In this document: one piece after another, positions 22,486-31,435 of the stretch
Position numbering within the stretch: the first letter of the stretch is position 1
How the letters are laid out: the number at the start of each line of letters is the position of its first letter
NCBI GenBank assembly: GCA_022843305.1
Contig: JALHNX010000033.1
Location: 1-36,975 of the forward strand
Reading direction: 5' to 3'
DNA: 36,975 nt
Source of the DNA: Pyrinomonadaceae bacterium
Lineage (GTDB): Bacteria; Acidobacteriota; Blastocatellia; Pyrinomonadales; Pyrinomonadaceae
The notes under the pieces: model-generated
What the model was told of the DNA's origin: nothing
Database searches by the model: none
What the model saw: the letters and a program-made list of their open reading frames with translations, nothing else
Program-made: the position numbers and the translations under genes

Positions 22486-25485
22486 ATGAGCGAACAAACA
22501 TTTTTCACGGCGCATACAACCATCAAACAATTAGTCGAAGACTTTGCCGCTAACGAACCGACTTTTCTCGAAGCAAAATATTCCGAAGCACAGGCGCGGC
22601 TCGATTTTATTGATAAGTTTTGGATGGCACTCGGTTGGGATGTAAACCACGAGCGCGAAAAGAATCCTTACCGTCAAGAGGTCAAAGTCGAACGCGGCGT
22701 GGCGGTCAGCAATCGTTTGAAAAAGGCGGATTACGCTTTTTTTGCCGCGCCGAATTTCCGCGACGTAAAGTTTTACGTCGAAGCGAAAAAACCGAGCAGA
22801 AATCTCGATAACGCCGACGATTATTTTCAAACAATCCGTTACGGCTGGTCGAGCAACACGCCGCTTGCGGTTCTTACGGATTTTGAGCAATTCCGCGTGG
22901 TTGACTGCCGTTACAAACCGAACATCAAGACGGCGGAAAACTTCGCGCTCAAAAAATTCAGTTACAGAGAATATGCGGACGAAGAAAAATTCCGTGAGGT
23001 TTATTATCTTTTCTCGCGGGAAGCCGTCATTAGCGGATCGCTCGAAGAATATGCGAACAGCTTACCGAAACGAGGGAAAGGCGCGAAGCAAGGCAGACTT
23101 TTCCCTGTTGGAATACAAAAATCGGTTGACGAATCTTTTCTTGATGATTTGGATAATTACCGCGAGGAGCTTGCTCGTTCGTTCAAAAATAAAAACGCCG
23201 AACTCGACGGCGAGGATTTGACCGAAGCCGTGACGCGCACACTTGACCGCCTGGTTTTCATAAGGTTTCTGGAAGACAAATTGATCGAGCCGGAAACGAT
23301 GATGGACAAATTCGATTCGTGGTCTGATTTCGTCCGCGCTTCCGCGCGTCTGAACAGCTTTTACAACGGCATCATTTTCAAACAGCATTTTATTGATTCG
23401 CCCGACTTCAAACCCGACGAACAGGTTTTCACGGACATTTGCGGCGAGCTTTCGGATAAATATACGTCGTATTATCTGGGCGATATTCCCGTTCATATCT
23501 TAGGCAGTGTTTACGAACGCTTTCTCGGAAAGGTCATTGTCGCCACCGACAAACGCGCAAAGGTTGAAGAAAAGCCCGAAGTCCGCAAAGCGGGCGGCGT
23601 TTATTACACGCCCGAATATATCGTGCGCTACATCGTCGAAAACACAATCGGCAAACTGATCGAAGACAAAACGCCCGAAGAAATCAGCGAGATGCGATTT
23701 GCCGATATTGCTTGCGGTTCGGGTTCGTTTCTGCTCGGCGTTTATGATTATCTGCTTCGTTACCACACGACTTATTACAATTCTCCGGGCAAGAAAGGCG
23801 AAGCGCGAGCGGCGGGCTGTATCGAAAGCGGCGACGGCAGTTTTATGCTTTCCATCGCGCAAAGGCGCGAGATTTTGCGGAATAATATTTACGGCGTTGA
23901 CGTTGACGCGCAGGCGGTCGAGGTCGCACAGCTTTCGCTTGCCTTAAAACTGCTCGAAGACGCGACGACCGCAACGGCGCGCGCCTTTCAGCCGAAACTC
24001 GGCGAAAAGATTCTGCCCGATATGACGCGCAATATCGTCTGCGGCAACTCCTTGATTGACCACGACATTCTCGACGGACAGCTTTTCGAGCGCAACGAGG
24101 AACGCAAGCTCAATCCGATGAGCTACGAAGACAAGTTTCCCGAAATAATGCGGCGCGGCGGCTTTGACGCGATTGTCGGCAATCCGCCTTATATAAGGAT
24201 TCAAGGATTTCCGCGCAATCAGCTTGATTATTTTGCGACAAGATACAAATCTGCAACAGGGAATTATGATATATACATAAACTTTGTAGAACGATCATTT
24301 AATTTGCTTAAGTCAGATGGAAAAATCGGCTTGATACTTCCTAATAAGTTTTTAAAGACGGATTATGGTTTCGGATTGCGAAATTTTATTTCAAGTAAAA
24401 AGGCTTTAGAAAAAATAATTGATTTTGGAGCTACACAAGTTTTCCAAGCTACTACTTATACTTGTTTACTTTTTTTAACAAGCAACCCGACAGATACCTT
24501 TATTTATGGATTAGCTGAAGCAAATCAAGACTCATTATTAAAAGCAAGTCTAGATTCACTAAGAACTGAAATTCTGGATTCAAATTCTTGGTTATTTATG
24601 AACGAGGCGAACCAGACTTTACTTTTGAAGCTAAAACAGAAAACAAGTAGATTGCTCGACTTACCAGCAGAAATGAGTAGGGGAAGCAGTTCGGGCAACG
24701 ATGAAATATTTGTTATTGAATCAGACAGTAATCAAGTTGAAGAAGAAATATTATACACTCCTATTTTTGCATCAGACTTCACAAGATATTTGTTTCAGCC
24801 GTTGAATAGATGGAAAATCATATTTCCTTATCGAATCGAAAATGGAACGAGTGAACTCTATAATGAGCAAGAATTGGAACAAAAATTTCCGAAAGCATAC
24901 AAATACTTAAGTTCAAATCGTTCGACACTGGAACAAAGAAAACAATACTCAAAATGGTACGGATATAGCGCACCGCGAAGTTTAGCATTACATTCTTCTG
25001 CTCAAATTATTGTTCCTTTACTTGCTGATAAAGGTATATTCGCATTTATCCCAGAGCAAGTAAGAAATCAAATTTGTCCGATGGCAAGTGGTGGATTCAC
25101 AATTACAATATCTGAGAAGTGTCCTTTAAAAGAAACCTACATTCTTGGGTTATTAAACTCTAAACTTCTATTTTGGCTATTAAAACAAACGAGTAATGTT
25201 TTTCGAGGTGGTTGGATTACTTGCACGAAACAATATTTCGGAGAATTACCAATCCGCAACATCAATTTCGACGATGCCGCCGAAAAAGTGGCGCACGATA
25301 AAATGGTTTCGCTGGTCGAACAGATGCTCGATGCGAAGAAACACAGCCAGGCGGCGCGGACTGATAAAGACAAAACTTTTTATCAGGACAGGTGCAATGC
25401 GCTCGACCGTCAGATTGATAGATTGGTTTATGAACTTTACGCGCTCACGCCCGAAGAAGTCGAAATTGTCGAGGGTAAGGCGTGA
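22486..25485 (+). CDS. type IIG-like restriction-modification enzyme (Eco57I-type N6-adenine methylase with endonuclease domain)
   Basis: A single-chain defence enzyme of 999 residues expected to methylate and cut DNA. The N-terminal nuclease-like part has Asp82 (KKADYAFF) and Glu99-x-Lys101 (YVEAKKPS), a PD-ExK core. A helical connector follows. The gamma-class methylase has SAM motif I FADIACGSGSF from residue 405 and catalytic NPPY at 566-569. The rest is the TaqI/Eco57I-type target-recognition region, then a short C-terminal helical tail (KDKTFYQDR, LYALTPEEVEIVEG). From about 24190 to 25250 the gene is markedly AT-rich (sampled lines 32-37% GC, against 50-55% on either side), suggesting replacement of the recognition domain. 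A toxin-antitoxin pair follows. Confidence 0.88.
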   Translation: MSEQTFFTAHTTIKQLVEDFAANEPTFLEAKYSEAQARLDFIDKFWMALGWDVNHEREKNPYRQEVKVERGVAVSNRLKKADYAFFAAPNFRDVKFYVEAKKPSRNLDNADDYFQTIRYGWSSNTPLAVLTDFEQFRVVDCRYKPNIKTAENFALKKFSYREYADEEKFREVYYLFSREAVISGSLEEYANSLPKRGKGAKQGRLFPVGIQKSVDESFLDDLDNYREELARSFKNKNAELDGEDLTEAVTRTLDRLVFIRFLEDKLIEPETMMDKFDSWSDFVRASARLNSFYNGIIFKQHFIDSPDFKPDEQVFTDICGELSDKYTSYYLGDIPVHILGSVYERFLGKVIVATDKRAKVEEKPEVRKAGGVYYTPEYIVRYIVENTIGKLIEDKTPEEISEMRFADIACGSGSFLLGVYDYLLRYHTTYYNSPGKKGEARAAGCIESGDGSFMLSIAQRREILRNNIYGVDVDAQAVEVAQLSLALKLLEDATTATARAFQPKLGEKILPDMTRNIVCGNSLIDHDILDGQLFERNEERKLNPMSYEDKFPEIMRRGGFDAIVGNPPYIRIQGFPRNQLDYFATRYKSATGNYDIYINFVERSFNLLKSDGKIGLILPNKFLKTDYGFGLRNFISSKKALEKIIDFGATQVFQATTYTCLLFLTSNPTDTFIYGLAEANQDSLLKASLDSLRTEILDSNSWLFMNEANQTLLLKLKQKTSRLLDLPAEMSRGSSSGNDEIFVIESDSNQVEEEILYTPIFASDFTRYLFQPLNRWKIIFPYRIENGTSELYNEQELEQKFPKAYKYLSSNRSTLEQRKQYSKWYGYSAPRSLALHSSAQIIVPLLADKGIFAFIPEQVRNQICPMASGGFTITISEKCPLKETYILGLLNSKLLFWLLKQTSNVFRGGWITCTKQYFGELPIRNINFDDAAEKVAHDKMVSLVEQMLDAKKHSQAARTDKDKTFYQDRCNALDRQIDRLVYELYALTPEEVEIVEGKA

Positions 25486-25515
25486 TATAATCTGTTTTAG
25501 AAGGAGAGTTTTAGA

Positions 25516-25749
25516 ATGACAACCGTAGAAATCGAGAGTATCAAACGGCAGAGCCGAAAACTTTTACCGAATCAAAAAATCGAGCTAATCAAGTTTTTGG
25601 CGGAAAGTCTCGCGCCCGATGAAAGCGGACACGAGCCGCAATATTTGGTTTACGGGAAATATCGGAATGCGGATCGCCCGCCGTCAACCGAAGATGATTT
25701 CAAAATTGCCGAATGGCATCCGAACAAGGCAGAACTCGATGGCGACTAA
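25516..25749 (+). CDS. antitoxin partner of the PIN toxin (VapB-like role)
   Basis: A 77-residue protein, preceded by AAGGAG eight bases before the ATG. The N-terminal half is helical (TVEIESIKRQSRKLLPNQKIELIKFLAESLAPDE), similar to the short addiction-module components paired with PIN or ParE toxins. The C-terminal part is extended and acidic (STEDDFKIAEWHPNKAELDGD), as expected of a toxin-wrapping tail. Its stop overlaps the toxin start by 11 bases, which implies coupled translation. No DNA-binding fold can be named with certainty. The antitoxin role comes from size, order and overlap. Confidence 0.75.
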   Translation: MTTVEIESIKRQSRKLLPNQKIELIKFLAESLAPDESGHEPQYLVYGKYRNADRPPSTEDDFKIAEWHPNKAELDGD

Positions 25750-26146
25750 ATTTATTGTTGACACGCACGCTCTGGTCTGGCATCTCGAAGGCAAACCGAC
25801 GCTCGGCACACGAGCTAAAGCCGTTATTGATTCACCGCAAAGTCAATTGGTTTTGCCGATAATTGCTTTGGCTGAAGCCGCGTTTATCGTTGAGAAAGGA
25901 AGGACAAGTATTCCAAATGTCGCCGACTTGCTAAGTGATGTCATTAACGACCCGCGTATCGAAGTTTATCCGCTCACTTTTGAAATTCTGCAAGTAAGTC
26001 TCAGCTTAACGGCAATTCCCGAAATGCACGACCGTTTGATTGTCGCCACCGGAATCTACCTTCAAAACTTAGGTGAAACGGTTGAAATTATTACAAAAGA
26101 TAATGAGATTATTCTGGTTGCGCTGTTACCTGTTGTTTGGGCATAA
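25739..26146 (+). CDS. PIN-domain toxin (VapC-like ribonuclease)
   Basis: An RNase toxin of 135 residues from ATG 25739, chosen because it overlaps the antitoxin stop and begins the PIN fold directly (MATKFIVDTHALVWHL). The four acidic metal ligands are present: Asp8, Glu46 (IALAEAAFI), Asp98 (MHDRLIVATG) and Asp121 (ITKDNEI). It is of the VDTHALLW type found in VapC-like two-gene modules. The module sits between the restriction gene and a decayed copy of that gene's 3' end, so it was probably gained with or within the defence locus. Confidence 0.88.
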   Translation: MATKFIVDTHALVWHLEGKPTLGTRAKAVIDSPQSQLVLPIIALAEAAFIVEKGRTSIPNVADLLSDVINDPRIEVYPLTFEILQVSLSLTAIPEMHDRLIVATGIYLQNLGETVEIITKDNEIILVALLPVVWA

Positions 26147-26177
26147 GTTTAGCCGGATGTAAAACTAACCGGAAAAC

Positions 26178-26313
26178 CGGAAGCGGAGCGATCTGATAAA
26201 GACAAAACTTTTTTCAGAACAGGTGCAATGCGCTCGACCGTCAGATTGATAGATTGGTTTATAAACTTTACGCGCTCACGGCAGACGAAATAAAAATTGT
26301 CGAAAATAATTGA
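26178..26313 (+). pseudogene. decayed duplicate of the restriction gene's 3' end
   Basis: From 26193 the sequence repeats 25361-25475 almost exactly (shared runs such as AGGTGCAATGCGCTCGACCG), up to a stop at 26311-26313. One base is missing after ACTTTTTT, so the frame breaks. The last part still reads DRQIDRLVYKLYALTADEIK, slightly diverged from the complete gene. Only the last 40 or so codons survive. Confidence 0.75.
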
Positions 26314-26580
26314 AATTTAAAAAAGTTCTTGCTTTATAACACGAAATATATTAAATTTCCGTCTGTCGAAAACGCAACGTTTTTTTGAAGCGGGAATTGC
26401 TGAAAAAATCAGAGAGAAAGGGCATTGTTTCATATCGGACTTGGAATCCCTGCATGAGTTTTCTCTTTGCTTGTTTCTCCTGAACTCATTGGCTTTTTAT
26501 TTGAGCGGTAATTCTTTAAGATGGAAAACCGAAAACGGATAATACGCAATTTTCTCTCCGGCATTCATCTTCCATTGCAG
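26314..26580. other. intergenic region with no recognised gene
   Basis: About 270 AT-rich bases. A start-less open frame (about 26320-26541) contains RFFEAGIAEKIREKGH, which I cannot assign. No hairpin family member is visible. It may be decayed accessory DNA. Confidence 0.4.
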
Positions 26581-26625
26581 AAAAAAAGCGGGGCGAACTC
26601 TCCGAAAAGTCCGTCCCGCTTTTTT
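26581..26625 (-). terminator. rho-independent terminator after the nuclease-fold gene
   Basis: AAAAAAAGCGGGGC (26581-26594) pairs with GTCCCGCTTTTTT (26613-26625) around a roughly 18-base loop. On the minus strand it lies about 25 bases after the stop of the gene ending at 26651. Confidence 0.8.
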
Positions 26626-26650
26626 AATTCCCCGCTTTCAAATTAACTGT

Positions 26651-27763
26651 TTAAGAAGCACTCAGTAAATTATTGATAAGCGTTAAAGATTCACTCGAAA
26701 TCGCGCCTTTGTAATTGGCAATCTGCACGGTGATTCTTTCCGCCGCGACAATTTTCATCAGCTGCGCGCGCGGAATTTTGTAGATCAGCATTTCCTGAAA
26801 AACCGTGCCGTTCGTGCGGAAATAACGTTTCGCCTTGCCCAAAGCAAATTTTTGCGCGTCAGCCGTGATCGTCAGATTGTTTGATTTCGCAAACCTGTAT
26901 TCCTTTGACGTGGCGATAAAACCGACCACATAAACGCTGTCTTCGATATTCGTCTTATCGCCTTTGTAAAGATAAAAAAGACGGCTCTCGACCTTTTGCA
27001 GAAAACCGGCATTCGGAAAATCCAGATAAATGCTCGGTGTTGAAATATGCCCGATTCTCATCGCCGGATTATAACCCGCCCGCAAACCGCCTAAGCCCAA
27101 AGGCTGGTCGTATTGATTCGCGCCGCCGACATCCGCCCACATTTCAGTTTGCGGCGCGACCTGCCGCCGCTGAACGACCTTTTTATTCCGGCTCTGCATT
27201 TCCCGCACAAAAGCGGCACTCTTCGCGGCTTCCTCTTCCTTTTGTCTTTGCAAAGCCGCTTGCTCGGCGCGAAATTCCCACGACGGTTTCAGATTTTCAA
27301 TGCTCCAAACGCCGCGTTTTTCCACTTTTGCCTGCGTTTCGTTGTCTTGATAAAGCAAACTTTCCGATTCGTCCTGCCCGCTTTTTTCGGGAATCGAATA
27401 CCACGCCGCGCCGTCGCGCAGCATCTGCTGGCTGACATCAACGCCTTTTATCATAAGCTGTCCGACGGTTCTGTCCTTCATCACGATGCGCGGCAGAAAT
27501 TCGACTTGCTTTTCGAGAACCAGTTTTTGCAGATGTTCTTTAACGGTTTGATAGAGCGGCTGTTCGGGTTCGGGAATCTCGATATACTGCAAAACAGCCG
27601 TGATCTGCCGGTTTCCAAATTGAATGACGCAGGTTTTCCCGTCCACGACTTCGACAACCCGACCGCCGAATTTGCGCTGCGGGTAAGCGGTAATCGCCGT
27701 CAGAACAAGAACGATGACGATCAAAACTAACGGTTTCAGATTTTCTTTAAAATTTTGTTTCAT
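26651..27763 (-). CDS. secreted protein with degenerate staphylococcal-nuclease-like domain
   Basis: A protein of 370 residues. A signal peptide or anchor (LVLIVIVLVLTAITAYPQ, about 13-30) is followed by an SNase-like domain (about 33-155): RVVEVVDGKTCVIQFGN, IEIPEPEQPL, then DRTVGQLMIKGVDVSQQMLRDGAAWY. The fold signs are good, but the Arg residues that pair with the catalytic Glu in nucleases (Arg before the I-x-x-PE motif, and GR after the DRY segment) are not where expected, so it may not cut nucleic acid. A Lys/Glu helical segment and a C-terminal domain of unknown type (about 235-370) follow. The ATG overlaps the stop of the response regulator by one base (TAATG), implying translational coupling. 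Confidence 0.7.
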   Translation of the reverse strand: MKQNFKENLKPLVLIVIVLVLTAITAYPQRKFGGRVVEVVDGKTCVIQFGNRQITAVLQYIEIPEPEQPLYQTVKEHLQKLVLEKQVEFLPRIVMKDRTVGQLMIKGVDVSQQMLRDGAAWYSIPEKSGQDESESLLYQDNETQAKVEKRGVWSIENLKPSWEFRAEQAALQRQKEEEAAKSAAFVREMQSRNKKVVQRRQVAPQTEMWADVGGANQYDQPLGLGGLRAGYNPAMRIGHISTPSIYLDFPNAGFLQKVESRLFYLYKGDKTNIEDSVYVVGFIATSKEYRFAKSNNLTITADAQKFALGKAKRYFRTNGTVFQEMLIYKIPRAQLMKIVAAERITVQIANYKGAISSESLTLINNLLSAS

Positions 27764-29157
27764 TAGCGTGTTTCCAGATCGTATTCGCGCAGACGGCGGT
27801 AAAGCGTCGAAGGCGAAATGCCGAGAAGCTCGGCAGTTTTGCCGCGATGCCAGCCCGTCTTTTCGAGCGCGTTGATGATTTGCTGGCGTTCAATGTCACG
27901 CAGAGCGGTCGGCGACGAAGCGTTTTGAAATGAACTGACCGCCGGATCGCTCGGTTCGTTATAACTGACGGAAACGCTCGGTTCGGTCATTTTATAGACG
28001 ACTTCGGGCGGCAGTTCCTTGATCGTGATGCGACCGTTATCGCACAGCAGCGCGGCGCGTTCCAGACAATTTCTGAGTTGACGGACATTGCCCGACCAGT
28101 TGAACGAACAAAGCGCGTCAACCGCCTGCGGCGCGAGTTCGGGCGCGTTCGCGCCGGCGATCTTGTTTAAGAGGTGTTTGGCGAGCGGTTCGATGTCTTC
28201 GCGGCGTTCGCGAAGCGGCGGAATATTGATCTCGAAGCTGTTGACGCGGTAAAGCAGATCGGCGCGGAAAATTCCGTCGGCGACCGCGCGTTTCGTGCTG
28301 CGGTTGGTCGCCGCGACAAGGCGCACGTTTACCTCGACCTTTTTCACGCCGCCGACACGGAAAAACGAACGGGTTTCGAGCGCGCGCAGCAGTTTCGATT
28401 GAAGCTGCATCGGCATTTCCATAATTTCGTCAAGAAAAAGCGAACCGCTGTCGGCAATTTCGAAAAGCCCTAATTTTCGCCCGCGCGCACCCGAAAACGC
28501 GCCGGCTTCGTGTCCGAAAAGTTCTGATTCGAGCAGATTATCCTGCAAAGCCGCGCAGTTCAGATCAACGAAACTTTTATCGTGACGGCGGCTCAGACGA
28601 TGAATCGCCTGCGCAATTAGTTCTTTTCCCGTGCCGGATTCGCCCGTTATCAAAACCGACGTGTCGGAAACCGCGACACGCTGAACGAGGCGTAAAACTT
28701 CCTTCATTTGCGGCGATTCGGCGATGATCTCGGGCATTCCCTGATTACTGCGCTCGATCTGCGCGCGCAGGCGTTGATTGTCTATTTTGAGCTTCTGTTT
28801 TTCAGCTGCCTGCTGAACGAGCGCGGCGAGTTCCGTGATGCGGTAAGGTTTCGTCAGGTAATCATATGCGCCGAGCTTCATTGCTTCGATTGCCGATTCG
28901 ACCGTCGCCTGTCCGGTCAGCATAATGACTTCGGGCGGGTTCTGCGATCTTTCGCGCAAACGGCGTAACAGTCCGAGACCGTCGAGACGCGGCATATTTA
29001 TATCGCACAAAACGACATCGAAATCCTCGTGCTCCAAAGATTCCCAAGCCGCTTCGCCGTCCGAAGCCGCTTCAACCTCGTGTCCCTGCCGGCTTAGTTC
29101 CTTTTGCACAACAAGCCGCAGATTGCTTTCATCATCAACTACTAAAAGTTTTGCCAT
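27763..29157 (-). CDS. NtrC-family sigma-54-dependent response regulator
   Basis: A transcription activator of 464 residues. The receiver domain (1-120) has the acidic pair Asp8-Asp9, phospho-acceptor Asp52 in LCDINMP and the switch Lys in YLTKPY. The AAA+ domain (about 145-380) has Walker A GESGTGKE and the Walker B-like SLFLDEI. The sigma-54 contact loop reads GAFSGA instead of the usual GAFTGA. The C-terminal Fis-type helix-turn-helix (GWHRGKTAELLGISPSTLYRRL) binds DNA. It pairs with the histidine kinase at 29618, from which it is separated by a four-helix-bundle cassette. It should activate genes from RpoN promoters; targets are unknown. Confidence 0.95.
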   Translation of the reverse strand: MAKLLVVDDESNLRLVVQKELSRQGHEVEAASDGEAAWESLEHEDFDVVLCDINMPRLDGLGLLRRLRERSQNPPEVIMLTGQATVESAIEAMKLGAYDYLTKPYRITELAALVQQAAEKQKLKIDNQRLRAQIERSNQGMPEIIAESPQMKEVLRLVQRVAVSDTSVLITGESGTGKELIAQAIHRLSRRHDKSFVDLNCAALQDNLLESELFGHEAGAFSGARGRKLGLFEIADSGSLFLDEIMEMPMQLQSKLLRALETRSFFRVGGVKKVEVNVRLVAATNRSTKRAVADGIFRADLLYRVNSFEINIPPLRERREDIEPLAKHLLNKIAGANAPELAPQAVDALCSFNWSGNVRQLRNCLERAALLCDNGRITIKELPPEVVYKMTEPSVSVSYNEPSDPAVSSFQNASSPTALRDIERQQIINALEKTGWHRGKTAELLGISPSTLYRRLREYDLETR

Positions 29158-29171
29158 AATTTTATATTTAA

Positions 29172-29624
29172 GTGGAGAGTCAAGAGTCGAGAGTCGAGAG
29201 TTCGGTTATGAATTTCTGAGATGTTTCATTAAACTCATCGTCATTTTTCCAACTTCGGCAAGTAAATCGTAAATTTGCCCGAAGTCATTTTTGTTCAAAT
29301 ATTCCAAATCAAGTGCGATATACAAATGCGATTGCGTTTCGGCTATCGAGCCGTGAGCAAAATTAAGAAAATTTGCAAATTCTTTGTCAGAATTTCTGCC
29401 TTGATCTTCGGCAATATTTGCCATAACCGAAACTGCCGCCCGGCGGATTTGGTCGCGCAATCCGAAATCTCTGGCAAATTTACCGTCGGTTGTAAGCTCA
29501 TAAATTTTCTTCGTTGCTTTTCGAGCCTTCTGCCAAGCCATAATTTCTTCAAACTTCTTAAATCCAGCCATATTTTCTCCAATATATTTGAATTAACTCT
29601 CGACTCTTGACTCTCGACTACCAC
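29172..29624. mobile_element. inverted-repeat cassette carrying a four-helix-bundle gene
   Basis: The arms 29172-29202 and 29595-29624 are imperfect inverted copies, both starting GTGG and ending in GAGTCGAGAGTT, made of GAGAGTC/GAGAGTCAA words. They enclose the gene at 29206-29571 almost exactly. The right arm contains the stop codon of the histidine kinase; the left arm lies 15 bases upstream of the response regulator's start. The arrangement looks like an insertion into a kinase-regulator operon. No transposase is present. Confidence 0.65.
29206..29571 (-). CDS. four-helix-bundle protein (S23/23S rRNA intervening-sequence family)
   Basis: A 121-residue protein with the family pattern: FKKFEEIMAWQKARKATKKIYELT, then RDQIRRAAVSVMANIAEDQGRNSDKEFANFLNFAHGSIAETQSHL, a compact four-helix bundle. 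These proteins were first found in rRNA intervening sequences and are related to Avd of diversity-generating retroelements. The family is believed to bind nucleic acid, but no general function is proven. There is no reverse transcriptase or template repeat here. The gene is enclosed by inverted repeats and splits a two-component operon, so it probably arrived as a small mobile cassette. Confidence 0.9.
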   Translation of the reverse strand: MAGFKKFEEIMAWQKARKATKKIYELTTDGKFARDFGLRDQIRRAAVSVMANIAEDQGRNSDKEFANFLNFAHGSIAETQSHLYIALDLEYLNKNDFGQIYDLLAEVGKMTMSLMKHLRNS

Positions 29625-31273
29625 TGTTTCCGAATTGGAAGAAAAATCGTGAAGGTCGTCCCGACGCCGACGTTTGAACGAACTGCCAGCCGTCCGCCGT
29701 GTTCGGTGATAATGCCGTAACAGACTGCTAACCCGAGTCCCGTGCCTTTGCCGACTTCTTTGGTCGTAAAGAACGGCTCGAAAACCTTTGATAAATTTTC
29801 GGGTTCGATACCGACTCCCGAATCCTGAATTTCGATGGTTACGCGGTTATTTGCCGATTTAGCGCGGAAAGTGATTACTCCGCCATTTGGCATCGCGTCA
29901 ATCGCGTTGGTCGCCAGCGCGATGATCGCCTGCTGAATCTGCCCGTGGTCGGCGTTGATCTGCGGCAGATTTTCGTCCAGCTCGAATTTTATCTTTATAT
30001 CGCTGCCGCGTTTTTGATGGGCGATGAGATTTGCCGAAGATTTGATAAGGTCGGGAACGTCAATCATCAAACGATTGCTCGTCCGCACGCGGCTGAAATC
30101 GAGCAAGCCGTTGGTAATCGCCTTGCAGCGAAACGCTTCGCTCCGAATCAGACCGAGATATTCGTGCAAATCGTCAGCTTCGGGAGAATTTCCGAAAGCA
30201 CCTTCTTCGACACGCGATTCGAGCGATTCGGCGCAGGCGGAAATCGTCGCCAGCGGATTATTTATTTCGTGAACAACGCCTGCCGCGAGCCGTCCGACCG
30301 CCGCCAGTTTTTCGGCGCGTCCGGCGGCGTGAATCGCCTCAACACGCATCGTCACGTCTTCGCCGACCGTAATAACGTGCGTTACTTCGCCCGTTTTTTC
30401 ATCGCGCATCGGAATTTTGCTGACCATCCAATGCTGTGTTGCACCGCGCTGGTCAACCGTCTGTTGTTCGATGCGTTCGATATTTCCCGTCCGAAATGCG
30501 CGTTCAAATTCCTGTTTCAAACTCCCTTGCGGATATTTCGCAAAAACCTGAAAAACATTGCGCCCGATAACCGCCTCGCGCGGCATTCCCTGTGCGCCGA
30601 TTTCCCTTTGACGATTCCACGTCACGATTTGATAAGCGCGGTCAATCACGTAAATCGAAACCGGCAGCGCGTCGAGAACCGATTCGGTAAATTTGCGGTG
30701 TTCTTCGCGCGCCTGATTGATCGAAACATTGATCGCGGATTCGTAATGCGCCGAAAGATTGATGCTCATTGCCGCCATCTGCGTCGCCGCGTCAATCAGG
30801 CGTTTCGCCGTTTCGGTGCAATTCTTTTTCGCCGCGAAACCGACGATAACCGCGCCTTTGATTTCGCCGTTGATGTGCAAAGGTGAAAGATATTCAAATT
30901 CGTGAGCGTCGTCTTTGAGAAAAAAATCCGCCTTGTTTTCGGTCCAAAATGAAATTTGCGGCGGCAGAATTTCGAGCCATTTTTCAAAGCGGCGGCGGTG
31001 CAGAATATTTTGTTTGGCTTCAGCATTTTCAAACGCGAAAGTTCCGCTCACCAAACCGATCTGTTCGAGTTCGACGACCACGACACAAACTCCGGCGCAC
31101 GTTTCACGGCAAATCGCTTCCGCCACGCGCGAAGCGACTTTTTTCGGGTGAACCGTGACAAGCAAACTGCGTCCGAGTTCGGTGATGAATTTTAATTCTG
31201 CTGAAGCGTCCGATTCCTTCGTCGTCAGACAGAAGGATTTCGATGCTTTGTTTATCGGCTTTGGGGATAACAT
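29618..31273 (-). CDS. NtrB-like sensor histidine kinase with GAF-like and PAS domains
   Basis: A soluble sensor kinase of 551 residues with no membrane helix, so it likely senses a cytoplasmic cue. The order is a GAF-like domain (about 30-185), a PAS domain (about 197-320, [26 protein letters not shown]), a HisKA dimer domain with phospho-acceptor His335 in [11 protein letters not shown], and an ATPase domain with N box [13 protein letters not shown] boxes DSGVGI and GKGTGLGL. It should phosphorylate Asp52 of the regulator at 27763. Its stop codon TAG is inside an inverted-repeat arm and the last residues RKQW adjoin it. A good promoter lies about 100 bases upstream. Confidence 0.93.
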   Translation of the reverse strand: MLSPKPINKASKSFCLTTKESDASAELKFITELGRSLLVTVHPKKVASRVAEAICRETCAGVCVVVVELEQIGLVSGTFAFENAEAKQNILHRRRFEKWLEILPPQISFWTENKADFFLKDDAHEFEYLSPLHINGEIKGAVIVGFAAKKNCTETAKRLIDAATQMAAMSINLSAHYESAINVSINQAREEHRKFTESVLDALPVSIYVIDRAYQIVTWNRQREIGAQGMPREAVIGRNVFQVFAKYPQGSLKQEFERAFRTGNIERIEQQTVDQRGATQHWMVSKIPMRDEKTGEVTHVITVGEDVTMRVEAIHAAGRAEKLAAVGRLAAGVVHEINNPLATISACAESLESRVEEGAFGNSPEADDLHEYLGLIRSEAFRCKAITNGLLDFSRVRTSNRLMIDVPDLIKSSANLIAHQKRGSDIKIKFELDENLPQINADHGQIQQAIIALATNAIDAMPNGGVITFRAKSANNRVTIEIQDSGVGIEPENLSKVFEPFFTTKEVGKGTGLGLAVCYGIITEHGGRLAVRSNVGVGTTFTIFLPIRKQW

Positions 31274-31376
31274 TTTCGATTTATTTAAAGTTCGACAAAT
31301 TTTCCTGAGAAATTGTCATCAGAGAGGATTGTAGAGATTTTAGGCAGCGGCAAGTTGTTAAAAAACTCCCTACTAA

Positions 31377-31405
31377 ATTAAAAAGGATTTTAAACATTTT
31401 GTCAA
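31377..31405 (-). promoter_or_regulatory. promoter of the histidine kinase operon
   Basis: On the minus strand TTGACA (31405-31400) and TTTAAT (31382-31377) are separated by 17 bases, a near-consensus housekeeping promoter. The transcript would start about 97 bases before the kinase ATG. Confidence 0.65.
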
Positions 31406-31435
31406 TGGTTTTAACACTTCGCAAAAAACTAATAT

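Noticed and set aside
26320-26541. Open plus-strand frame with RFFEAGIAEKIREKGH
   Set aside because: It has no start codon and no known domain. It is only noted as possible decayed DNA.
29206-29571. A diversity-generating retroelement, because of the Avd-like four-helix bundle
   Set aside because: There is no reverse transcriptase, no template/variable repeat pair and no C-type-lectin target gene in the window.
29945-30886. A 313-codon open frame on the plus strand inside the histidine kinase gene
   Set aside because: It runs opposite to a kinase with all expected motifs. Its product is Arg- and Phe-rich without any recognisable domain.
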